Shown here: positions 1 to 11,700 of the stretch, piece after piece
Position numbering within the stretch: position 1 is the first letter of the stretch
How the letters are laid out: each line of letters starts with the position of its first letter
Assembly (NCBI RefSeq): GCF_004798865.1
Contig: NW_025335856.1
Location: 9,532,636-9,596,635, forward strand
Length of the DNA: 64,000 bases
Reading direction: 5' to 3'
Source: Varanus komodoensis
Lineage: Eukaryota > Chordata > Lepidosauria > Squamata > Varanidae
Translations under genes and position numbers: made by a program
The notes under the pieces: generated by a model
Told to the model about the DNA's origin: nothing
The model's input: the letters and a program-made list of their open reading frames with translations, nothing else
Database searches by the model: none

Positions 1-2343
1 AAGTAAGTTTAGGGTATAAGTGACTGTAGACACTGTGAACCAGATTGGGAATGCAGATAATGTTGTATGCATTTAAGTACTCCCCCCCCCCCCCAAGATT
101 TACTCTTAGGCAAGAGATTTAGGTCATTTATTTAGTGGAGTAACCAATGCTATTTTTTAATAAATGATGTCCAGATAGGATATTGTGGGTCAGTAATTTT
201 GTTCAGGGTTATTCTTACAATCATTACTGAAGCATATCAAAAGATGCAGCTAAAATAGCTATATTCTGACTTTGAATGTATATGCAAATATGTAATAAAT
301 ATGCAAAATATATGCAATCCTGTGTATGTTTGGACAGAAATAAGTCATAGGAATGCCTGCATTCCCTGTCTATCATGGCTTGCTGGGAGAGGCTGAGAGT
401 TTTAGGGCTTCTTTCTTTTAAACCTTCATAGTTTTTTGCCCTTATTATGCATATAAATGTGCTATTGACATGAGTTATTGTGAGTGTCCTATTTTGAATG
501 GTTAGAATTTCATAAGATTATTTGAATAAAGGCATGTGGCAGCCATGAGAAAAGCATGGCAGCTATGCAGGATATTAGAGAATCTACAGAATATTAGAGG
601 AATTGCTACAAATTGCTGGAACATTTTAAAATGTCTGCTTGCAACCATTGAGGCACCCCTTAAAAGTGTTTCCATGCCACTGAATAAGACTTCTTAAAAT
701 GTTAGATAAATAAAAGTTTATCTATAATACTATTCACAGTGTATTTAGAATGTTAGAACTCTATTCTGTTGTTGGGCAATATTTAAAATACGGCCCAGTT
801 CCCCAAAACATTATTTGTCAGTGATTAAAGCTGAATCCAGTTCTTTGCTAGCATCCACACTTTGATCATGCTCAAATTAGTATATCAGAGTTCAGAAAGA
901 TCGCTTGAAACTGCAGTTACATCAAGGTAAGAAGGTTGGAATATAGCATATGCATAAACAGATTGGTTATGTAATTACTTGTGTTTTACAGGACATCGAT
1001 ACAGAAATATCGGTGGTAAAAAACCACTACTCCAGATGTTTTCCATCCAGTATTCAGATCTAAATAAGTCAGCCATTTCAGAGAACTTGTAAAAAATCAA
1101 TTTACTGTTCACAAGAAGAATAAAAGGATAACAAATGCAATTGTTAGCAAAATCTGTTTGTGGAAGTGTGCAATTTTTAATAAGTGACTATCTCTTGCAT
1201 GTTCTGTAATAAAGCAGGCTGTTTTGTGCTACATAATATGCTGTGAATTTGGTCCTGTTCTGTGGGGATACAGTAGAGTAAGGGCCACCTTGCTTCCTAT
1301 GTCCCCGTACTGTTCATTGTTTTCTGATTTATTTTTAGGTGATCTAAATTTGTGTAAATATGATGACCAAAGTTAGTCCTTTTGCATAAACTCATCCCAG
1401 TTAAGGAACTCCTTCCCTAGGAAGGCTAAGGTTACATCCTTCATTATTGGCTGGTGAATGTTTCAGCTGGTGAACTTGTGCTATTCTGTCTTGACCAGAC
1501 TTTTATTTATTAGGCCTGCTTTTTGATTTCAGAAGGGTTCCCTGTTCATTATTGTGGATTTTACATGACTTGCAAGTTTCTTCACGATAGGTGCCTTGAG
1601 ACATTCTATATTCTACATACTGTTCAAATATTTGCCACAACAATTTTATTGTGTTTGCTCTTTCCAGTAATAGAAATATTAAAGTAAAGGGATTCAGTGA
1701 TTTATGTGATTTTCATGAAATTTTGGATCTCATGTCTGAGCCACAATGCAAGAAAAAGGGCTATTAGAAGCAATGCTTTCCACATGAGTAAGCTGAAGCA
1801 TGACAAACCAGCACTATATCTACATTCCTCAGTTTGGTGAAATGGAGGAAAAGTACTTCTCTCTGGTCTCTGTGCCTACACTGAGCATTTCTTTAAGAAA
1901 CTTCCACAGCAGGGGAGAGTTCTGTCAGCAGTCTTTTCTCCCCACCCCATTCCATCCCTCTCAGTAAGCATACCCTTAGCAGGTTCCTGTGTTTCTGCTC
2001 AGTTCTTATTCTACCACTACTGTCATGGGAAGCTCTTTGTCCACATGGATAGTGTCTTTCTCCAACTGCTGAAGTTTATTCATGATTTCCCTCCTTAATA
2101 GTGTTTTGTTCTTTTATAAGTTCTTTCTTTAGCTCATCGGTACCTATTGGGGTTGCATGTGTGCTATTTTCTTTGGAAATATTTTAGATGTTTAAATGTG
2201 GCTTTAGAAGTCCACCATCAATTATTCGTTTTGATGAGCCTGTCTGTATATTCCTAATCTGTGATCTCTGGTGGAATCTTAATTAATCTTAATGCTGCTA
2301 AAATCACCTAAGCTTCCTTGCAATTCTATTTTCTCTTCCTCAG
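1..2343 (+). other. ARHGAP32: ARHGAP32 intron, 3' part
   Basis: This AT-rich stretch precedes the first recognisable exon and ends in a strong acceptor, a pyrimidine tract followed by cag at 2341-2343. A run of 13 C lies at 82-94. I looked for the acidic upstream exon known from mammalian ARHGAP32 and saw nothing like it, so it should lie further left. No gene or clear repeat family was recognised here. Confidence 0.6.
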
Positions 2344-2435
2344 GCAAGAGGAGCGGACATTCCTGAAATTTCAGGAGAGCTACCCTTGCGGACCTGCAGC
2401 AGCACAGCTAGTATGAAAGTGAAGAATGTGAAAAA
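2344..2435 (+). CDS. ARHGAP32: ARHGAP32 coding exon (pre-PX linker)
   Basis: ARHGAP32 is a neuronal and cytoplasmic Rho-family GTPase-activating protein that acts on CDC42, RAC1 and RHOA; the long PX-RICS form also binds phosphoinositides. This 92-nt exon reads ARGADIPEISGELPLRTCSS followed by TASMKVKNVKK, closely matching the mammalian segment ARGADVPEIPGDL...TASMKVKHVKK as I remember it. It starts in phase 0 after tcctcag and ends two bases into a lysine codon before gtaagt. The next exon supplies the missing g, which confirms the junction. The stretch lies N-terminal to the PX domain and has no known catalytic role. The gene's N-terminus is outside the window, so the protein is partial here. 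Confidence 0.92.
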
Positions 2436-3682
2436 GTAAGTTGTTAGGTCTCATCATTCTTGCTTTTCTAGTTCCAGTTATTACTCCTAAACTGACATTT
2501 GTTGATTTGTTACTGATAAACACTTAAAACAACAGCAAACAAACTAGTGTTAGCAGAAGGCAAAAGGAAAGCACATTCGAACTACCTGAGAGCTAACCCA
2601 CTTTTTCAATGTTCCTTAACTTATTACGCCTGGAAATCTGTACAATGGGTGATCGTTCTCTAAACTCCCCAGCTCCTGCTCTATTCTTTCAAAGTACCTT
2701 TTATCCCCAACAGTTTTGACCTAGTATTGGTGCAAATGAAAAGCAGTCAGTCTCTAACTTAATTTAGAAAGAAAGATGTGCTGATATGTGTGCTTCAGCA
2801 ATCAGAACATTGGGGAAAATGGATTTTCTTCCAAGTGCCATCCTAGCTATATTTAACTGTGCCGTTGTGTCCTATTTTGTTCCCTTTTCTCTTTTTCCAT
2901 CTTTTTCCTGTCCTAAGCAAAATGCACTCCTATATAATTTGCTAGCTGGATTTGCATTTCTCCCATGTTTAGGTATAATGGTAATTTAAGGTTTAAGGGG
3001 GCTCTCCTTTTATACCCATTTATACCTAATAACCATCTACTGCCTGTTGATTCTGCTAGAAAAGCTGATGACCTTTTTCTTAGTGGGAAGGGGGCAGATT
3101 GCTAAATCTAATTGGCCTTTTACATGAGAAAAGTGAGCGATGGAAGTAGTCGCCTTGTTTTACAACCAGAAATATCAACTTAAGCAGTCTGAAAGAAGTT
3201 CAACAACTGCTGAACTTTTGCCAGTAACTTCTGTAGTTGAAATGCCTAGAGACAATTGCGGTACATCACCAACTTTAAACTCAGTAAAGGATTCAGAGAA
3301 AATGTTCTACCTCCAGATATACCAACCAAGGAGTGAAGGGTGGTGATCCTTTCACAGGCAAATTCTGGTTTCATTTGAGCCCGGTTATTGATGTTGCTTG
3401 GTGCCCTCAATAACTACATATTAGAAGGTGAACACCTTGTCCCTGCATTTTTCCTTAAGGCACTGGCTTTCAGTGGGCTTGAAGGCACTCTTTCCCCTGT
3501 GAAAATTCCATGATAAATAACATAACAGATTCCTTTCCTTGCAGAATTCTCTTCCTCACTGTCTCACCTAGCAGCACTCCACCTTCTGTTGGATTAGATA
3601 TCCAGATGACACACAAGTATCCTCTGTGTTCCACTCTGGTCACTGCACTAATGTGCATCCGATCTATTGCTTTGTGTTTTAG
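2436..3682 (+). other. ARHGAP32: ARHGAP32 intron
   Basis: This 1.25 kb intron runs from gtaagt to tgttttag. No second gene, RNA or recognisable mobile element was seen. The small open frames inside it have no family resemblance and are treated as chance. Confidence 0.85.
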
Positions 3683-3767
3683 GTTATCCTTTACCAAGGG
3701 CCACTTCCCAAAGATGGCCGAATGTGCTCACTTTCATTATGAAAATGTGGACTTTGGAAATATACAG
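3683..3767 (+). CDS. ARHGAP32: ARHGAP32 coding exon (start of PX region)
   Basis: The 85-nt exon completes a lysine codon with its first base and then encodes LSFTKGHFPKMAECAHFHYE followed by NVDFGNIQ. Mammalian ARHGAP32 has nearly the same residues (KGHFPKMAECAHFHYENVEFG). It is bounded by ttttag and gtgagt and ends in phase 0. The HFHYENV segment leads into the first strands of the PX domain. The methionine in FPKMAEC is internal and need not be a start. Together with the exon at 2344 it sets the reading frame used for all later exons. Confidence 0.95.
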
Positions 3768-4531
3768 GTGAGTTTACCTAGATTTTTTCTGTTTTGCCTA
3801 GACAATTTAACTAAAAGTAGTTTCAAGAGCATTATAATAATTCACATATCCTGTTATTCTTAGATATCTATTCACAAAGTGTAAATGCTGCTTGACTAGG
3901 AAACTTTTGCTTTCTCTCATTCTTCTTTACGGATGGGCAGTCCAGTCTGGAGCACTTTTGAGAGAGTGTAACCATGTTCCATTGCCTACTGAGGTCTGTG
4001 TTGCTTTTTAACCCCCTGATATTTGTAACAAAATCGGTCCTATTTAAAATCAAGGTTTAATGCTAAGTGCAGCTCAAATTTAGATTCTTGGTTGCATATC
4101 TCATTTAATTCTTTCCTTCTGTCATTAAATATGACATGAAAATCTTCCCACTCCTTGAAACAGATTTCCACAGTGAATCTATTGTTGTAAGTGTTCAGAT
4201 TGCACATCCTTATTGAAAGTAGACTGATTAAATGGCTTGTATAAAGGAGCGTTGAATCACAGTCCAAGAGGTTATGAAAACAGTCTTGCAAATATCTCTG
4301 CTCATTTCTGATAACGAATCCTTAATTGTGAGCTTGTTCCTTGTTTGACAACCCTTGGAAATAGTTCCTTAGCTTAACCTAATTACACTACCCACATGAC
4401 TTTAATAAGCCTGTGGCTAAATGCTGTATTCAGTTATATTCCTTGTTACCACTAGCTCATTCCTAAAGTTACTCACATGGAAGCAGCTATGAGAACCATC
4501 CTGTTGTTTCCAGGAGAGTGTCCCAGGACCA

Positions 4532-4574
4532 CAGTGTCCAACCTCAAGAGGGATCCTCCTGAGGTTGGACACTG
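4532..4574. repeat. perfect 15-bp inverted repeat (hairpin)
   Basis: CAGTGTCCAACCTCA at 4532-4546 is the exact reverse complement of 4560-4574, around a 13-nt loop that contains GGATCC. The flanks do not continue the palindrome. It may be the core of a decayed DNA element or a chance structure. Confidence 0.8.
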
Positions 4575-5087
4575 ATCTGACCACACAAGAGTGAGTCAGA
4601 AATGTGACACCACCCCCTGCCGCCATCTTCTTGCAGCCTGTGTGGAAAGCATATGTTTGCGGCCTTCCACAGCTGGAAATTAACACTGGAGAAGGAGGAA
4701 AGGGGGGTGTTCAGGTGGGGAGGGAGGCAAGGAGCCTGAGCTTCCCTTGAGCTTCTTTTCTTCTTCCTGAAGTGCCAGAAATCTGATTCCCTCTGCCATC
4801 TCATCCCCCCTTGCCACCTTCAGCACAGCAGGACATGGCAATCTTGGAAGCCCATGAGGTCAGGGGCTTCCAAGCAGTGAGGACACCATTGATAAGGCTG
4901 TTTCCTAATCCAACTGGATGCAGATACGCAGCTGCTCTATCAACTGAGATGATCAAGTGCTTTCTGAAGGGCTTTATACATCAGGAGAATGAACTCAATC
5001 AGGGACATTCTTCTAACAATGCATTTTATTGTCATAGGCTTGGAAGGAGCTAGCATATTTATTACGATTGCATCATTTTAAAAGTAT

Positions 5088-5235
5088 GTTAAGCATGTTT
5101 ATCCTGCTCTTCAGCCAAAAGAAGGGTCTCAGAGTGGCTTACAAAGATCAGTAATAAGACAGCTTCTTCCCTTAGGAGTGCAATTTGAAAGATGCAAGAC
5201 AAAAGGAATTGGGAGGAAGGAGGGGGAAAAGCAAA
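5088..5235. repeat. squamate-type interspersed repeat fragment, unclassified
   Basis: The block carries the phrase cagagtggcttacaaagatc and a following purine-rich stretch of the kind found in many dispersed reptile repeats that share a 'gcggcttacaa' core. Similar cores occur at 7045, 21232, 31930 and 45020. I cannot assign a family. Confidence 0.4.
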
Positions 5236-5641
5236 TTCAGCCACAAGTTTTTAGTACTGCTTCCTGAATTGCAGGATAATACTAAGAAACTATACACAAT
5301 CTGTGATTCTGGTATTGGTTTTGATGATTAAGTATTTGTTGAACATGGGTGTTATTTTAATAGCTCAATGACTAGTTAATAGTTATGTACACCCGTCCAT
5401 GTTGCTAGTTTTAGATTTGTTGCCTGGTTAGTTGTACTTTGCATTTAGTCACTCAAATAAAATATGAAATATAGGTCATGAATTGAATGCCTTTCCCTAC
5501 CCGAATCATGCAAATACTTTATTTACCTTTCAATGTGAAACAACACTTGATTTACTTTTAAAAGTGAAACAAGTAAAACCAGTCTTAAGGTTAGTTTTTC
5601 CATCAATAAATGGAATGTGCACGTGTGTCTTCTTTCTTTAG

Positions 5642-5643
<2 letters not shown>

Positions 5644-5696
<53 letters not shown>

Positions 5697-5705
5697 CCTC
5701 CCTCC

Positions 5706-5743
<38 letters not shown>
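5644..5743. repeat. compound microsatellite (CT)n-(CCCT)n-(TG)n
   Basis: Almost 50 bases of CT repeat pass into a short CCCT-like stretch and then into TG repeats. It lies in an intron and is probably length-variable between individuals. Confidence 0.97.
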
Positions 5744-5746
<3 letters not shown>

Positions 5747-6997
5747 AGTGCTTTTTCAGTTTTAGTTTAGTTTTAGCTGAATGTTAAGTATATGTTAACT
5801 AGATTGTGTGAAAAAGCATTGCATATGTAATCTTGATGGGCTAGGATAATCTCTGCAGAAAAGTAGGAGGCTACATCTTTAGTGGTTCTAAATTTCAAAA
5901 AACGTTTATTAACAATTGTTCATCTTTTTTAGCTATATTCAAGTGAATCCTAATTAGTGGAGGGGAAACTCATTGAGAAATGACCTCATTTTACTTCTTA
6001 GGGGATTATCAATCTCTCTTGCTGATGAACCCCCACACCCAAAAAAGAAAAAAAAAACAAAAAACAGCCACTGTGAAGATATTGTTCTTGAATTCAATTT
6101 CATACATTGGAGAAAGAAGAAAAATGTAGTTAAATTTCACCAGCTTCTTGGAATATCCCTCCAAACTCACCCCCCACATGCATATGGGTGGAACTGAAGA
6201 AATTATTTGATCCCTTTTTTTATATAAACGGGTTTTCTGAGTTGCATTTTGGACCAAATAGATCCCCCAGGGGATTTGCAGTTTAAAACTTTTCTAAAAA
6301 GTGTACCACAGCACATGGAAAGGAAACATAATTTAAAACCAGAAATGAAGTTCACCTTTAAAGTCACTCAAAAACAGGACAAAAGTGCTGAAAAGGCCTA
6401 CTGAAACCTAAAAAAGAAGTGTTGAAAACCTTCTACAATTCAGTGGCACAAGGGCTAAAGACTTCCTTTACCAACAAAGCATGTCCTAATCCTATAACAG
6501 CCGGCAAATTGCAGTCTTCTAGTTTCCATGATGAATTGCATCTCCCCATCTTCATTTTAAAATATGCAGCGCATCTGAAAGTGTAGTGGCGTCATGTTCA
6601 TTCCTGCTTACTGGGTTTTGAGAAAATCAAATGTGTTTTCCCCAACATAAAGAATATAACCTTGACTTCATGGTACAGTGTTAACACTTTTTGTTGAATT
6701 TTTGAATTATTGATGTACGACTTTTCTCAGCCCATCTTTGGTTAGGAAATTAGAATCTAGGGTCTTGCTTGTTTTATTTAAACAACTCTTACTATTCTTT
6801 GCATACACTGCCACCTGGTGTTCAGAGGATGTGTGTAAACCCTGTTTCTCAAGACTAACTAAAACATCCCAAAACAGCAGGCAGGAACTGAGTTTGCAAG
6901 AATGAGGAAATACATTCAACCATATCGTGAAACAAAAGGCTGTTTGTAACACTTTCAACATGGGATTGCATGTAAAACCAGGCTAGGCACAAAAATA

Positions 6998-7330
6998 TGT
7001 ATTTATTTATTTAGACAGCTTATATGCCACCCCCATCGCATAAGCCTTGGGACAGCTTACAATCATAAAATCCCACATATAAATACAAAAAAATTAATCG
7101 AATAAATAAATATACATAAAATAAAATAAAATAAAATAAAAACAGCCTGGTCAGTTTAAAATCAACAAATCAACCTTAACAGTTAAAATAGCATTTAAAT
7201 AAAAAGGTCTTGGCCTGGCACTGAAAAACAAATAACGATGGCACCAGGTGGACCTCTCTGGGAAGCACATTCCATAGGTTGGGCGCCACCGCAGAGAAAG
7301 CCCTCCTCCGAGTAGAAATCTAAAAATAGA
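6998..7330. repeat. dispersed squamate repeat with ggcttacaa core
   Basis: It begins with TATTTATTTATTTAGA, then ATATGCCACCCCC and GGGACAGCTTACAA, followed by an AAATA-rich tract and a block with tggcaccaggtggacctctctggg. The 5' part is shared with 21175-21300 and 44965-45032 in this window, which shows it is an interspersed repeat. I do not know its class with certainty; it looks like the end of an old retroposon. Confidence 0.6.
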
Positions 7331-7594
7331 TTTCAATTTGTCTCAAGTGGTACTTATACATAAATGTGGAAGCTTCCCGTTTGAAACAGCTAGAAGTACA
7401 TTTGTTTCTCTTCCAGCTGTGTGGGATTGGGGGGACTCTAGAGGAGGCGTTCCAACCTTGTGTCACAACCTGGAGATCACTAGGAAATCAGTAGGATTGA
7501 CTGGCTGCAGTACCTTCAAGTCTTCAGGTATTATGCCTTGAAGGGACTGCTCTTTAGCACCCGCCACCCCCAGGGGACACGTTTGCCTTGAGGA

Positions 7595-8042
7595 AGATGA
7601 TTTTAATATTCACAATATGTGGAAGCAACACTGGATGGGAAATTGTCTCCCACAATGTTGTAGCCTGCCCTGCATCTTGGGAAAACCACCTGGATTTGGC
7701 CAGCCCTGTGCGCTATGGACAATGCTAAATCGAATTCACGGTGGCCATGGCAGATGTGCCGGTGCCCTTTATAACAGGGGCAAAATGCCATCACCAAATT
7801 GTGATGGTGGGACTGAAAGGCAAACTATCCAACACGTAGTGCCAAAGCAGAGCTTTGAAAGGAGTTTTTGCTGATTTCCTGGTTGTGACAAACGAAGCAA
7901 AAAAATTATATCTGCAGTTTAGATATATGTTAATGATGTTTTGGTTTTTCTATTTTGTATGTCATGTTTTTATGCCTGTGGCTTTTTGTTGTTGTTGTTG
8001 AAGTGTGATGTGAATGTGCCATATGATAAATAAAATAAATTT
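7595..8042 (+). mobile_element. LINE 3' end fragment (ORF2 C-terminus plus A/T-rich tail)
   Basis: Around 7680-7860 the + strand reads LNRIHGGHGRCAGALY, then PNCDGGTERQTIQHVV. I recognise this as the C-terminal motif of non-LTR retrotransposon ORF2 proteins (typically LNR..TGHGRC...CDCG..QT..H). The cysteine-rich core is degraded: CDGG stands where CDCG is usual. A non-coding part follows and ends near 8042 in GATAAATAAAATAAAT, as LINE tails do. The left boundary is uncertain and the clade is not assigned. It is a dead, 5'-truncated copy. Confidence 0.55.
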
Positions 8043-8224
8043 AGATTACGGTCTCCAGCATTTCTGATGATTGTATATACTGGTCGGGTCTGATGGAGTC
8101 CAACAGGGGCTCAAATTCAGAAAGCTTCCATACAGTATCTAGGCTCCCAAATTGGAATTCTGTGCCAAGTAATCCCCGCTGTCAGTTTAGTGTTATGAGC
8201 TATCAATGCAAAAGGGTCAGGGAG

Positions 8225-8226
<2 letters not shown>

Positions 8227-8305
<79 letters not shown>
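8227..8305. repeat. compound microsatellite (CT)n-(GT)n
   Basis: About 26 CT units run directly into about 13 GT units. The composition resembles the array at 5644-5743. Confidence 0.97.
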
Positions 8306-8462
8306 GCGGGAGGGGGAGCATAATCACACAGCTTCATTTAAACTACCTAGCCAATGCTTCAGTTGCAGAATGTGCCTGAGTCCTCACTTAAGTTTGTCAG
8401 ACAAGCAAGGGTTGTGTCTTTCTGCTCTCCCTTAGCAGTTAACAACTGTAAAATCTGCTGAT

Positions 8463-8468
8463 TTTAAT
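8463..8468 (-). promoter_or_regulatory. ATTAAA polyadenylation signal candidate, minus strand
   Basis: The hexamer lies about 140 bases past the TAA of the possible minus-strand exon and would close its 3' UTR. Hexamers are common in AT-rich DNA, so this supports the exon only weakly. Confidence 0.3.
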
Positions 8469-8605
8469 GAGAGAGTTCAGGGTCATGTTTATAATGAAGA
8501 GAAATAGGAGGTGGATGGTATAATCCAAAGATGTAACTGGTTGCTAACCAATAGCCATTTATAGCACGAAGTCTGTTGGTGGGGGGAGATCCAGGGATGA
8601 TGAAT

Positions 8606-8771
8606 TTATATTTCGTTCAGCATTACAGCTGTGTCTTGGCCATCAGGGAGAGACTCTGGCCAGATTCTGCCAGGGATGTACTTGCTGTGCAGGAATCGGG
8701 GATAGTTTTCTCTCATCTCCTGGAGCATGGCCTCACAGGAGCCTGAGTCCTCAAAAGTGGAATTGGTGCAT
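8606..8771 (-). CDS. possible terminal exon of an unidentified gene, minus strand
   Basis: On the minus strand a strong acceptor (pyrimidine tract ending cttcttctcag) abuts 8771. After one base of a split codon the frame is open for 54 codons to TAA at 8608-8606. It reads CTNSTFEDSGSCEAMLQEMR, then ENYPRFLHSKYIPGRIWPES, then LPDGQDTAVMLNEI. About 140 bases further on is an ATTAAA signal (plus-strand 8463-8468). The segment FEDSG..CEAM..EMRENYPRFLHSKY recalls the last helices of RGS domains (F-D-x-A-Q...LMEKDSYPRFLKS), but the match is weak and the tail fits no RGS protein I know. No other exon of such a gene was found. It could be a chance open frame; no function is claimed. Confidence 0.35.
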
Positions 8772-11700
8772 CTGAGAAGAAGGAAGAGAAAGAGAAGCTG
8801 AAAGCATCTTACTGCGTATGCTGTAATGGTATTTTCCAGATCGTGCAGTTGTGTGGAACATGCTTATGTTTAGAGATTCATATGCATGTAATAAATGTCA
8901 TAGTCACAAAAGTGAATAGAATGTTTAATAAATAAATAGTTTGATCCTGTGCACATTTACTTAGAAACCAGTCTGGCTGTGCAAGAAAAATGAATAACCT
9001 CCAATTTGAGGAGGAAAAAACAATAGTATTTGGAAGCAAATATTGGTTTTCAGTAAACACACTTCTGAGTATACGTATACAGGATTTCAACTTGTTGTGG
9101 TTCCATGTGGGCAAAAATAATAGTTCACTTTAATTGTGGTAGAGTGTTTAAACACTGAATGGCAGAGGAACGAGGCTCTCCCCTCCCCTTCTGAATTTAT
9201 GTTCTGAAATACTCTGGCTGGATTTGATGTGGCTGCAGTTAGGTTTTGGGCTGAAATGGTAGCTCTGAGTCATGCTAATTTAGGAAGGAATAAAGGAATG
9301 TTCACTTTAAGAAGCAGCAAAAAAGATTTTGAAGTACGTGGACATGTACAATTAATGTTTTTGGATGTTTGGAGAATCTCCTGAAAAATCTAATTATTTA
9401 ATATTGAGCTGTCCTTTCCCAACAGCCCCCGTCTGTGTATTCATTTTGTGCTAAAGGTTGCTGAATATACCATTGCTAACCACCTAAGAATATTTTTAAA
9501 AAATGCAAGTTAGACATTGAGAATTCATTGCTTGTTTTGTTTTTGAGCACCTTTTGACAACATCTATAATGATATGGAGTAAGATTCTCAGATGATGCAT
9601 TAGACAGGAGCGTGATTTCACTAGACTGAATTCTTACAAAGATGACATTGTAACCTAGCAACCACTTCAGAGCTGATTTAACTCTTTCCTGGGCATTAAA
9701 GGTGGATCCTTTTTATACCCAAAGCAGTGACATTTTGAATGAATGAAGCTTAACTCCAGTGATGAGAATGCGTGTTTGTGCTGGGGTGCAGAGGGGTGTT
9801 CGTAATATCTTATTTTTGCCATTTATTTTCCCCGTGGGATTATCCCCCTGCCAAAAAAAAAGTAGCTACATATTTTCACTAACCAATTTACATTTTTTCC
9901 CTGAAATATATACAATTACACCTACAGTAAACACTCCCATGTGGCTACTTTGTGAAAGGAAGTATTAAGAAGAAAGTTTACTTTTTAAGAGATCCTGCAA
10001 TAGCCGTTGGCATTTGACAGTCGTGCAGTACTTGGGAGGATTAGACTTGGAATGGGGAGAACAGACTGAAATTATTTTGCATTGAAGCTTGTTGGGTGAC
10101 CTTGAAACAGTCGCAGTGGCTTGGTTTGCATGATCAAAACAAGCTACAGTGGTGTGTTTTAACCACTGGCACATGCTGGGAACCTTTCTCTAAATTCCCT
10201 ACTCAGGTGTGGCTTGTGCTGTCCAAAGTCAGGTGACATGGCTTGTTTGAGGCAGATTCAACCCACAAATACCCTAAGATTGTTGTAGACTTACTAAGCT
10301 AATTGGTGGAGGCTCTACTCTGGGTGGCACTATCCGTAGAGGTTAGTTACGTGGAGAATGGAAAGAGCTTCTCAGATGTCACACACTGCCTTCTCAGTCC
10401 ATCTACTTTGAAGTCTGTTTAGCATCCAGCGAAGACCTAATTAATTTTCCCTAGCATTTCAGGAAACCATTGCTGTGATAGTTTTCTAGAAGGGTATCCC
10501 ATAACACCTTACAAAACAATTTTAAAGTAACAGTGAAACCATAATAAACTGAGTAATAGTGCAGCTATTTTTAAGAGACAGCATAGTCTTCTTGAATGAT
10601 ATTTTCAGAGCATGGTTAAAGGTGTAAAAAAGAGGTATCTTGCCACATTATTGGTGTAAAAGAGAGGGAGCTTGCCAAATTATTGTTTTTGCTCTTTTAA
10701 AGTTTGTTATTTTTTATCAAGTAAATTGATTTTATTCATCCTCTGTTGTTATGAGAATGAAACACGCTTGGGATGTAATCGCTAGGACACCTTGAGTTCC
10801 TTGGAGAAATGGCTCTTCTACAATTCTATCACTGCCTTAGGTGAGGCAGACTACGATGACAGACAGAGTCTTTTCAGTGGTAGCACCTGCAGTTATGAAA
10901 TTCTGTCCTCAAGGAGATTTGCCTGGTGCCAAGTCTTGTATCTTTTTGATGGCAGGTGAAACTCTAAATTTCCCAGACTTCTTAGATCTCTTGGGTTTAA
11001 TGCTGTTCTGGGCTGTTTATGCGGTTTGCTGTGGTATTATTTTTCTTTTTCTTGTTTTTTGATTCTAGATTCCACAGTAAAGCATTCTAATAATTCTTTT
11101 AATTTGAAGAGGGGGTGGGATAAGTACTTAAAATAAAGTCAACAGTTATTTGTTGTCTTAAAGTCTTTGAATGGCATATATGCCATAACGTTAAAGATCT
11201 AATTGCATTTGTGATAGGAAATAATTTCATACTGAAATAAATATTAATCTAAAAAGATGCTCTAATTTAGGTGCTGAATTATAGAACTGCTGTGGATTTT
11301 CATCTTTCTATATTTCTTTTTCTTTTAATTAAGTGGTTTTAACACAACTCTTTTGCATGAACTGACACTGCAGTCTTAGCACATTTCGATAATGCTCCGC
11401 AATGGCCCTTTTCTGGCAGCTATTTGGATTTTGGGAGAAGAAAAAAAATGACCTTCACATTTTGTTAGTTTCTCTTCCAGTAATCTGTGAAGCATGCAGC
11501 AGTAGTGCTCAGTTTTGGGTTAGCTGTTAAGGCTCTGAATTCTGGCCTCAGTTGCACTCTCTTCAGCAGCATGACTTCAAGGGGATTTCATTGGCTTGTA
11601 AGATCAGACAGGAGGATATTAGTAGAAAAGAAGCAGGAATTGGATAGCGAATTGAGTGAGATGGTGCTGTTATTCCAGACATCAGATGGAAGTATGCCTT

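Noticed and set aside
3683-3767. Methionine in the FPKMAEC segment as an alternative start
   Set aside because: The upstream exon joins in frame and matches the mammalian protein, so the methionine is internal in the long form.
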